The notes beneath the pieces were generated by a model that made no database searches, was not told the DNA's origin, and saw only the letters and a list, made by a program, of their open reading frames with translations. From contig BAHV02000002.1 in assembly GCA_000508965.1 (NCBI GenBank), forward strand, positions 186,001 to 250,000: a stretch of 64,000 nt of DNA, given 5' to 3'. This DNA comes from Dielma sp000508965 (GTDB lineage Bacteria; Bacillota_I; Bacilli_A; Erysipelotrichales; Erysipelotrichaceae). Below, piece after piece: positions 16,239-23,062 of the stretch. Position 1 is the stretch's first letter; every line of letters starts with the position of its first letter. The translations under genes and the position numbers were made by a program.

Positions 16239-17594
16239 CTAACGCAGAATGTCGCAGATGTCTTTTAAACCGCTGTTCGTCGTAACAACGATTACCTGAT
16301 CGCCAACCATGATCATATCCTGACCGCGCGGAGTGATTGTTTTACCCTTGCGGATAATTGAACAAATCAGCAGATTGCTTTTCAGTGATAATTTATCAAA
16401 GGTTTTGCCGATGATTGGAGAATCTTTTTTTATATTGAAAGCTAGGGCTTCTACTTTGTCATTGACAATTCGGTATAATGTTTCGATATTGCTGCCCATT
16501 GAATTCTGCATTGCTCTTACATACTGCAGTATATATTCAGCGGTGATGTTTTTAGGACAGATGATGCTGCCGAGGTTTAGATGGGCAATAATTTCAGTAA
16601 AGGAAATCCGATTGATCTTTGTTACGATTTTTGCATTAGAACATGATGCAACATAAAGTGATAATAGAATATTTTCCTCATCGACATCAGTTAATGATAC
16701 AAAACATTCCGCATATTCAATGCCTTCTTCCTGAAGCAGAGTTTCATTAGTACCATCACCTTGAATGATAACGGCATCAGGCAATAAAATACTCAATTCT
16801 TCACAGCGTGCTCTGTCACGCTCAATAATTTTCACATGCAGGCCCAGCCCTAATAGCTGTTTAGCTAAATGATAGGCAATTTTACCGCCGCCAACGATCA
16901 TACAATGCTTAATGCTTGTTGTTTTGATGCCGATTTTCTTAAAAAAGTGATAGGTCTGTTTTGGTGATGCGACAAAGGAAATAGTATCTAATTCCTGCAG
17001 TACAAAATTTCCATCGGGAATGATTACCGCATCCTCGCGTTCAACCGCACAAATTAATACATCACAGCGCAGCTTTTCCACCAGTTCAAAAATATGCAGC
17101 TGATGCAGCACACTGCCCTTAGGAATCTGTATTTTAAGCAATTCAACCCGGCCGCGGGCAAAGGTGTCAATTTCAATTGCCGAAGGAAAAAGCACCAGTC
17201 TGCCGATTTCTCTGGCTGCCGCCATTTCAGGATTAATGATCATTGAAATGCCTAATTCATTGCGCAAAAAGGCAGTTTCATTATCATAGATTGGATTGCG
17301 GACACGCGCAATTGTTTTACAGTTACCAGCCTTTTTTGCGATCAGACAGGAAAGCAGATTGATTTCATCTGAATCAGTAACAGCGATAAATAAATCTGCG
17401 TCCTCAATGCCGGCTTCACTTTGTACACTATAACTGATGCCATTGCCGACAATTCCGATAACATCATAGGAAGAAGATGCTTTTTCTAAAGCCGTATGGT
17501 TAACATCGATCAACGTAATATCATGACCTTCTCGATTAAGCTGTTCAGCTAGTGTGGAACCCACTTTTCCACAGCCTGCGATGATTGTTTTCAT
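16239..17594 (-). CDS. trkA: Trk system potassium uptake regulatory protein TrkA
   Basis: A 451-residue protein with two RCK_N/RCK_C tandem units. The first Rossmann motif is GCGKVGSTLAEQL at residue 7, the second is VGGGKIAYHLAKQLLGLGL near 228; both bind NAD(H) or ATP in relatives. Each unit ends with a RCK_C domain (LLKIQIPKGSVLHQL; LAFNIKKDSPIIGKTF), a domain that binds c-di-AMP in several Bacillota. The c-di-AMP receptor gene darA lies only 2 kb away (context, not proof). A promoter lies directly upstream. Confidence 0.94.
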   Translation of the reverse strand: MKTIIAGCGKVGSTLAEQLNREGHDITLIDVNHTALEKASSSYDVIGIVGNGISYSVQSEAGIEDADLFIAVTDSDEINLLSCLIAKKAGNCKTIARVRNPIYDNETAFLRNELGISMIINPEMAAAREIGRLVLFPSAIEIDTFARGRVELLKIQIPKGSVLHQLHIFELVEKLRCDVLICAVEREDAVIIPDGNFVLQELDTISFVASPKQTYHFFKKIGIKTTSIKHCMIVGGGKIAYHLAKQLLGLGLHVKIIERDRARCEELSILLPDAVIIQGDGTNETLLQEEGIEYAECFVSLTDVDEENILLSLYVASCSNAKIVTKINRISFTEIIAHLNLGSIICPKNITAEYILQYVRAMQNSMGSNIETLYRIVNDKVEALAFNIKKDSPIIGKTFDKLSLKSNLLICSIIRKGKTITPRGQDMIMVGDQVIVVTTNSGLKDICDILR

Positions 17595-17627
17595 ATCCTA
17601 CCTCATGTATGCATTTTATCTGATTGA

Positions 17628-17657
17628 ACTATAACACAATTCAGACTGAAACTTCAA
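17628..17657 (-). promoter_or_regulatory. Promoter of trkAH
   Basis: On the minus strand TTGAAG (17657-17652), 18-base spacer and TATAGT (17633-17628); the trkA ATG is 34 bases downstream. Confidence 0.5.
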
Positions 17658-17676
17658 GCCAGGCAAAGTTAAAATA

Positions 17677-17705
17677 AAACAAGCCGGACATCCGCCGGCT
17701 TGTTT
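17677..17705 (-). terminator. Terminator of the GntR-ABC operon
   Basis: An 11-bp stem AAACAAGCCGG / CCGGCTTGTTT with a 7-base loop. On the minus strand it is followed by TATTTTAAC. Confidence 0.85.
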
Positions 17706-18336
17706 AAAATTCTTTATGTTGGTAAATCTTGGCTGCCATCAGATAAGAAAGCAGCAGAGCAGCGATGCCCAGCATCGGCATGAGCATACAAAACAGCATG
17801 ATCGTACTTTCTGATATGAGTGCTATTGAAACATCACTTTGGGTAATAAGGGCCGTGAGGATACTAGGCAGTATAAAGATGAGAATCAATGCAATCCTGG
17901 CTTTATCAGGCCCAAACTTATAATTTAATACAAGAATCAGCGAGATCAGGATCATGATAAATCCAAAAAGCACGCTGTATGAGGGTATCAGCAGATAGAC
18001 TTCACTGAAATTCTGCATGATAACCGCTGAAAATAAATAGCTTAACAATGAGGCTGCGAAAAACAGTAATGATAAAATAATCGTCACAAAATAGCGGGCA
18101 ATGACAATTTCATTGCGTTTTATCGGCATGGTGCACGCATAACAATCCCAATTAGATAATTTATCATAGGAGAAAGTCACAAAGGCAGCCATGATTGAAA
18201 TTGGCATTACCATCATTGCACCGCTTAACGGTGAACCGCTGCTTAAGCCTAAAAACAGAAATAAAGCAAAAATCAGTAAGAGTGATTTACCATAGCTTTT
18301 TAAAGTTATGATATCTTTCAGTACTAATCCCTTCAT
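17704..18336 (-). CDS. ABC transporter permease (ABC-2 type)
   Basis: A 210-residue membrane protein with about six helices. The start MKGLVLKDIITLKSYGKSLL and the segment FVTFSYDKLSNWDCYACTMP match ABC-2-type permeases of the ABC2_membrane_5 family, usually paired with an ATPase and a YtrA-like GntR repressor. Substrate unknown; related operons respond to cell-wall-active agents. It overlaps the ATPase gene by 4 bases and ends in the terminator. Confidence 0.8.
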   Translation of the reverse strand: MKGLVLKDIITLKSYGKSLLLIFALFLFLGLSSGSPLSGAMMVMPISIMAAFVTFSYDKLSNWDCYACTMPIKRNEIVIARYFVTIILSLLFFAASLLSYLFSAVIMQNFSEVYLLIPSYSVLFGFIMILISLILVLNYKFGPDKARIALILIFILPSILTALITQSDVSIALISESTIMLFCMLMPMLGIAALLLSYLMAAKIYQHKEF

Positions 18337-19178
18337 GCCAGCTCATCTCCTTTCACATAGAAAACCATTAAATCATCAATCGATATTGGATCACAAACCG
18401 CTTCCGGATATGCCTGGTGAATCTGCTGACGATTATCAATCAAATATTCACAGCCAAAGGTATGCCGCATTTGACGCAGCTTATGAGCATCTTTTAAGAT
18501 TTCTTCATTCTGGGTTTTTAATACACCATAATTATCCTTTAATTCATCTTTATCCTTTTCAAAAAGAATCTTTCCCTTATGGATAAAAATAATGCGGTCA
18601 GCAATTTTCTCAAGATCACTGGTAATGTGTGAAGAAAAGAATATTGAATGATCTTCATCTTGTATAAAATCAAGAAAAATATCAAGAATATCGTTGCGGC
18701 TGATCGGATCAAGCCCACTGGTTGCCTCATCAAGTATCAACAGCTTTGGATGATGTGCAAGGGCGGCTGCAATGCTGACCTTCATTTTCATTCCTTTCGA
18801 TAATTGCTTCATGGCCCGGTTGACTGGCAGCTCCCAATCGGCACAATAGTGATAAAACAGCTGTGAATCCCAATTCTTATAAGTATTTTTTAGAATGAGA
18901 TCGATATCTTTGGCACTTAAACCCTCATAAAAGAAATTTTGATCAAAGACAACACCAATTTCTTCTTTTATTTCATTGCTGATGGGTTTGCCGAATAATT
19001 TAATCTCTCCCTGATCAATCATGATACAGTTTAAGATACTTTTAATCGTTGTTGTTTTACCGGCACCATTTTCACCTATAAAGCCGACAATGCAGCCTGC
19101 CGGTACGGTAAAACTGACATTGTTTAGCTGAAATTGTTCATATTTTTTGTTTATATGATTTACTTCAATGTGGTTCAT
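18333..19178 (-). CDS. ABC transporter ATP-binding protein
   Basis: An ATPase subunit. Walker A is GENGAGKTTT, the signature motif is QLSKGMKMKV, Walker B is LLILDEATSGLD and the switch His is in FFSSHITSDLEKI. The ATG at 19178 follows GGAGGTTTCATA and overlaps the GntR stop (TAATG). The earlier start codon at 19199 lacks such an RBS. A 281-residue protein has a C-terminal tail that may carry substrate-related residues. The tight GntR-ATPase-permease order is typical of YtrA operons. Confidence 0.9.
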   Translation of the reverse strand: MNHIEVNHINKKYEQFQLNNVSFTVPAGCIVGFIGENGAGKTTTIKSILNCIMIDQGEIKLFGKPISNEIKEEIGVVFDQNFFYEGLSAKDIDLILKNTYKNWDSQLFYHYCADWELPVNRAMKQLSKGMKMKVSIAAALAHHPKLLILDEATSGLDPISRNDILDIFLDFIQDEDHSIFFSSHITSDLEKIADRIIFIHKGKILFEKDKDELKDNYGVLKTQNEEILKDAHKLRQMRHTFGCEYLIDNRQQIHQAYPEAVCDPISIDDLMVFYVKGDELA

Positions 19179-19555
19179 TATGAAACCTCCTCGTAGCATA
19201 TATCTAGTATTTCAATTAATTCCTGTTTACTGATATTGGCAGTTTGAGCAGTATTTACAGCCTTTTGCATCATTTCTTCAATTTGGCGGTATAGTTCTTC
19301 ACGAACAATTTCTTTATTTTTGAGTGAAACAAAGCTGCCGCGGCCTGCCTGAGTTGTAATAAAACCGCTTTTTTCTAATTCTTCATAAGCTCTTTTTGTC
19401 GTTATGACGCTGATTCTGAGTTCTTTCGCAAGAAAGCGAATGGAAGGCAACGCTTCTCCTTCTTTTAATTCATTGTTTAAGATAGCCGTTTTGATCTGTG
19501 CACAAATCTGTTCATAAATCGGCTTCTCATTTGAATTGCTGATATATATTTGCAT
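19178..19555 (-). CDS. GntR family transcriptional regulator (YtrA-like)
   Basis: A 125-residue regulator with the winged HTH (QICAQIKTAILNNELKEGEALPSIRFLAKELRI is split here only by position: residues 16-48) and a short C-terminal tail, too short for the FCD, UTRA or aminotransferase domains of other GntR types. The later ITTKRAYEELEKSGFITTQA is the recognition-helix and wing region. ATG at 19555 follows GTGAGGTTG; starts farther up at 19576 and 19600 lie within the promoter. It is the first gene of the operon and probably a repressor of it. Confidence 0.85.
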   Translation of the reverse strand: MQIYISNSNEKPIYEQICAQIKTAILNNELKEGEALPSIRFLAKELRISVITTKRAYEELEKSGFITTQAGRGSFVSLKNKEIVREELYRQIEEMMQKAVNTAQTANISKQELIEILDICYEEVS

Positions 19556-19589
19556 CGATTCAACCTCACTGTTCATATATGACATATAC

Positions 19590-19619
19590 AGTATATACAC
19601 GCATATACAGTTTTGTCAA
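19590..19619 (-). promoter_or_regulatory. Promoter of the GntR-ABC operon with embedded inverted repeat
   Basis: On the minus strand a perfect TTGACA (19619-19614), 18-base spacer and TATACT (19595-19590). A perfect inverted repeat GTATAT-N6-ATATAC (19591-19608) fills the spacer and -10, and another GTATATG follows. A repressor at this site would block RNA polymerase. Confidence 0.7.
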
Positions 19620-19645
19620 GTTCTCTTAAGTGACAAATCATTCAT

Positions 19646-19674
19646 TTGTATTTGGGATATGAACGTGTTAAAAT
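19646..19674 (+). promoter_or_regulatory. Promoter of darA
   Basis: TTGTAT (19646-19651), 17-base spacer and TAAAAT (19669-19674), 41 bases before the darA ATG. Confidence 0.55.
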
Positions 19675-19715
19675 AATCATAAGATAAAGAGTACTCAAAG
19701 AAGGAGGAAGAATCT

Positions 19716-20039
19716 ATGAAATTAATTATTGCTATCATGTCAAATGATGACAGCCCAGCTGTTTCATCTGCATTAACCAAAGAGAATTATTCAGTGACTC
19801 GTTTAGCGACTACCGGCGGTTTCCTGCGCGCAGGCAATACAACGCTGTTGGTCGGCTGTGAAGATGACCGTGTGGATCACGCTATTGAAGTAATCGGTGA
19901 GTATAGCCGCCGGCGTACAGAAATTGTACCTTCTACCGCATCTTATGATATCGGCCGTTATGCTTCTTTCCCTGTTGAAGTGCAGGTTGGCGGCGCTACG
20001 ATCTTCGTCGTTGATGTAGAGAAATTTATTAAGTTATAG
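19716..20039 (+). CDS. darA: Cyclic di-AMP receptor DarA/PstA (PII-like)
   Basis: A 107-residue PII-like trimeric receptor. The T-loop region carries TRLATTGGFLRAGNTTLL, the c-di-AMP-binding signature of DarA/PstA proteins, followed by the B-loop segment YDIGRYASFPVEVQVGGATIF. It senses c-di-AMP, a messenger tied to potassium and cell-wall control; the partner protein is unknown in most species. RBS AAGGAGGAAGAATCT lies before the ATG. It is monocistronic with its own terminator. The potassium system is encoded 2 kb upstream. Confidence 0.93.
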   Translation: MKLIIAIMSNDDSPAVSSALTKENYSVTRLATTGGFLRAGNTTLLVGCEDDRVDHAIEVIGEYSRRRTEIVPSTASYDIGRYASFPVEVQVGGATIFVVDVEKFIKL

Positions 20040-20044
20040 TATCA

Positions 20045-20071
20045 GAGAAGCCGGTTAACGGCTTTTCTTTT
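20045..20071 (+). terminator. Terminator of darA
   Basis: AGAAGCCG / CGGCTTTTCTTTT with GTTAA as loop lies directly after the darA stop. Confidence 0.8.
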
Positions 20072-20082
20072 GGAGGAAAATC

Positions 20083-21216
20083 ATGTTAAGTGAAAATTGT
20101 TTAGCTTTTATTGAACAGCATGAAAATGACTTGCTGCAGCTGATTGAAACATTGTGCGGCATCTGTGCCCCAAGCAATCAAGAACATCAAAGAACCATGT
20201 TTGTTGAGCAATGGCTTAAAAAGCAGGGCTGTGAACAGGTAAAGGTTGATGAAGCAGGCAACGTTTTATACTTTTATCAATGTGAAGAACATGAGCGCTG
20301 GATGCTTGGCGTGGCCCATATGGATACCGTGTTCCCTGACTTAGAACCAATGCCATTTTCAATTGAAGGCAATCTGATGAAATGTCCGGGTGTCGGCGAT
20401 GATACGGCCAATTTAGCGGTGCTGATGATGTGTGCAAAATATCTTGCTGAATATAAACCGGCAATGAAACAGGGACTGCTGCTGGCGGCTGATACCGGCG
20501 AAGAAGGATTAGGTAATTTAAAGGGATGCAAGCAGATACTGAAGGATTATGGTGATCGGATCGATCAAGTATTAGCGCTGGACGGCACTTATGAAGAAGC
20601 TGTAAACAGAGCCGTTGGCTCACTGCGTTATAAGGTAAAGGTTAAAACCGAAGGCGGTCATTCCTATGGCTGTTTCGGCAACCGCAACGCCATTCATCAG
20701 CTCGCCTCTTTGATCAATGTCCTCTATGCCTATAAAGTACCTTCAACCAGCAAAACAACGTATAATGTCGGCAGTATCAGCGGCGGCACGAGTATCAATA
20801 CAATCGCGCAAAATGCGGAAATGTTGTTTGAAATTCGCTCGGACTGCCAAGCGGATATGGCTGCGTGTGATGAATATTTTCATTCCGCTGTTAAAACACT
20901 GGCAGCAAACGATGTTGAAATCGATGTGCAGCTGCTGGGGGAAAGACCGTGTATGGGTGATGTTGACAAGGAAAAGCAGCAGGCACTTGAAACATGGGCA
21001 AAGACTTTGATACAAGGCTATACGAATAAGGAAATTAATTTTCAAAGCGGCTCCACCGACTGCAACATCCCATTTTCAATGGGGATACCTTCCATCTGCT
21101 TCGGAGCTTATTTGGGTGATGGCGCCCATACCCGTGAGGAAATAATTGAAATCGACTCGTTGAAAATTGGCTTTAAGCTTGGTATGGAAGCCTTATTAAA
21201 GGAAATTAAGCAATAA
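20083..21216 (+). CDS. M20 family metallopeptidase
   Basis: A 377-residue di-zinc peptidase or deacylase. The M20 metal motif is GVAHMDTVFPDL (His and Asp), the catalytic-acid region is DTGEEGLGNLKG, and dimerisation-domain and later ligands are seen as SGGTSINTIA and DCNIPFSMGIPSICFG. The family removes a C-terminal or N-acyl residue from peptides or amino-acid derivatives in the cytoplasm; the substrate here is not deducible. GGAGGAAAATC precedes the ATG, only a few bases after the darA terminator, so read-through may serve it. Confidence 0.88.
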   Translation: MLSENCLAFIEQHENDLLQLIETLCGICAPSNQEHQRTMFVEQWLKKQGCEQVKVDEAGNVLYFYQCEEHERWMLGVAHMDTVFPDLEPMPFSIEGNLMKCPGVGDDTANLAVLMMCAKYLAEYKPAMKQGLLLAADTGEEGLGNLKGCKQILKDYGDRIDQVLALDGTYEEAVNRAVGSLRYKVKVKTEGGHSYGCFGNRNAIHQLASLINVLYAYKVPSTSKTTYNVGSISGGTSINTIAQNAEMLFEIRSDCQADMAACDEYFHSAVKTLAANDVEIDVQLLGERPCMGDVDKEKQQALETWAKTLIQGYTNKEINFQSGSTDCNIPFSMGIPSICFGAYLGDGAHTREEIIEIDSLKIGFKLGMEALLKEIKQ

Positions 21217-21292
21217 ATTATCATTTCAACTGATCATTGCATGAAATTATGTGCAATTTTAACATACTCAATGAGAAATCACTTAAACTGCG

Positions 21293-21321
21293 TTGGAACT
21301 GATTTATTTTTGGAGTATAAT
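21293..21321 (+). promoter_or_regulatory. Promoter of the TSUP exporter gene
   Basis: TTGGAA (21293-21298), 17-base spacer and perfect TATAAT (21316-21321), 30 bases before the ATG. Confidence 0.7.
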
Positions 21322-21350
21322 TAATGTTACTATAAGGAGGAAAAAGCGCA

Positions 21351-22127
21351 ATGATCGGTATTATTTACGCAATTGTTATTTTTATCGCAACCTTTTTGGG
21401 TGCCTGTGCCGGCCTGGGCGGCGGTGTTATTATAAAACCTGTATTGGATTTTATTGGCGCTCATGATCTTGCTACAATATCGTTTTTATCGGCATCCGCA
21501 GTCTTTACGATGTCGTTGTATTCTACCTTTAAACAAATCAGAAATAAAGTGAAATTTGATTTTATCATGATCCTGCTGATTTCCGTTGGTGCGATTGTTG
21601 GCGGCAATATTGGCTCAACATTATTCAACAGCATGCTTTCCATCATGGATGAGGGACTGCTGAAAGCCATTCAGGCGATTTTGCTGGCTGGACTGCTAAT
21701 TATTGTACTGGTTAATATGAATGGTAATTTTAAGACGTATCATATAAAGAATAAGCCGGTCATGCTGATTATTGGCTTAGTCCTGGGAACGCTTTCTTCT
21801 TTCCTCGGTATTGGCGGCGGGCCGATCAATGTTGCCGTTTTTGTCTTCTTCTTCTCGATTGAAATGAAAACGGCGACCGTCTATTCTATCGCGACGATCT
21901 TATTCTCACAGGCATCAAAATTATTTACGATTGCGACGACCAGCGGTTTCGCCATTTTTGATTTAAGTTTGTTATTCTATACTTTACCGGCAGCTGTATT
22001 AGGCGGTATTATCGGAACCTTTGTCAATAAAAAATCGGATGAAAAAATCATCCGGAATATCTTTAATGTCACAGTCGCATTATTAGTTCTTTTAAATATC
22101 TACAATGCTGTTACGGCTCTGCTGTAA
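21351..22127 (+). CDS. TauE/SafE (TSUP) family membrane exporter
   Basis: A 258-residue protein with about eight helices and two repeat halves. The signatures are FLGACAGLGGGVIIKPVLD at residue 13 and its second-half counterpart TLSSFLGIGGGPINVAVF. The family moves sulfite, sulfoacetate, thiosulfate or similar anions; substrate here unknown. It ends with a 36-base overlap into the convergent PfkB gene, so the two transcripts are complementary at their 3' ends. RBS AAGGAGGAAAAAGCGC. Confidence 0.86.
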   Translation: MIGIIYAIVIFIATFLGACAGLGGGVIIKPVLDFIGAHDLATISFLSASAVFTMSLYSTFKQIRNKVKFDFIMILLISVGAIVGGNIGSTLFNSMLSIMDEGLLKAIQAILLAGLLIIVLVNMNGNFKTYHIKNKPVMLIIGLVLGTLSSFLGIGGGPINVAVFVFFFSIEMKTATVYSIATILFSQASKLFTIATTSGFAIFDLSLLFYTLPAAVLGGIIGTFVNKKSDEKIIRNIFNVTVALLVLLNIYNAVTALL

Positions 22128-22913
22128 CAGTTTTAATTTGCTGATTGATGGGGAGACAACCTCGGGATGACAAAATTTCTCAGCTGCTGTCCGCTGTCCG
22201 AAGCTGACACATTCATCAAAAGGCAGATCACTTAAATAGGCACTCATGAAGCCAGCCGCAAAAGTATCGCCGCAGCCAAGGGAATATCCCGGCTGATCCG
22301 TACATGCCGGCTGTTTTTTTATGCCGGCGTAATCATAGATCACACCCTCTTTATCACAGGTGATTATGACCCAGGCAAAGCGCTTTTTTAATTGTGTTAT
22401 CGTGGCTTCTAAATCAGGGTTCAGCTTTGCGGCTTCTTCACGGTTGATAATCAAGCCATGCATGAAAGCATCACCGGAAGGAATTGAACCAGAGAAAATG
22501 ACCTTGTTTGGCATCGGCAAGAGCTTTTCATTGTCGGTCAGCACATAGGACTGAGGAATCTGCAGCGGTGACTGAAATAGAAAGGTGGATGAAATAGTTG
22601 AAAGCTTCATGTGCTGATGGCGGTCAGAAAGAAAAGCAAAGAGCGGTGAAGGGGCGTCGACAACTGTTTTATGTAATGTTATATATTTACTATTTAGTGT
22701 GTTATGAATCAATTGGGCAAAATCATCATTGCCGAGAATCGTATAAAAATGAACAGGAAAATCAAGCAGCGCGCAGTTTCTTGCCGTGTTGCACATGCTG
22801 CCGCCGACCGATACTGACATGCTTCCCTTGTTGCATTGGTTAAACTTCAGGACTTCTTTAGCGGTAAATACTTGGTCGATCATTGATGTGCCGATGATTG
22901 CTAATTCTTTCAT
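22092..22913 (-). CDS. PfkB family carbohydrate/nucleoside kinase
   Basis: A 273-residue ribokinase-fold kinase. The N-terminal motif is SVSVGGSMCNTARNCALLD, the substrate-pocket region is FYTILGNDDFAQLI, and the ATP-site/catalytic motif is LGCGDTFAAGFMSAYL with the catalytic Asp. Length is a little short for ribokinase (about 300). It phosphorylates a sugar or nucleoside; which one is not readable. ATG is preceded by AAAGAGGTCAT. It is single and convergent with the TSUP gene. Confidence 0.84.
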   Translation of the reverse strand: MKELAIIGTSMIDQVFTAKEVLKFNQCNKGSMSVSVGGSMCNTARNCALLDFPVHFYTILGNDDFAQLIHNTLNSKYITLHKTVVDAPSPLFAFLSDRHQHMKLSTISSTFLFQSPLQIPQSYVLTDNEKLLPMPNKVIFSGSIPSGDAFMHGLIINREEAAKLNPDLEATITQLKKRFAWVIITCDKEGVIYDYAGIKKQPACTDQPGYSLGCGDTFAAGFMSAYLSDLPFDECVSFGQRTAAEKFCHPEVVSPSISKLKLLQQSRNSIVDI

Positions 22914-23001
22914 TGTATGACCTCTTTTCTTATTTAAAGGATAACATATTTTATTGAAAATTGAATCGGGATTTTTTCATTTCTTACATTTCGGCTTGCC
23001 A

Positions 23002-23030
23002 TTGTATTCATTGAAGCAACCCTTTATAAT
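23002..23030 (+). promoter_or_regulatory. Promoter of nrdDG
   Basis: TTGTAT (23002-23007), 17-base spacer and perfect TATAAT (23025-23030), 33 bases before the nrdD ATG. I did not see an NrdR box. Confidence 0.65.
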
Positions 23031-23062
23031 TGTACTACATGCGTTGCAGGGAGGATGAAATT

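Noticed and set aside
20743..21045. 100-codon minus-strand frame in the M20 peptidase gene
   Set aside because: Antisense to a conserved gene, with no RBS.
23002..23062. NrdR box or cobalamin riboswitch upstream of nrdD
   Set aside because: The short leader has no NrdR-like palindrome and is too short for a riboswitch.
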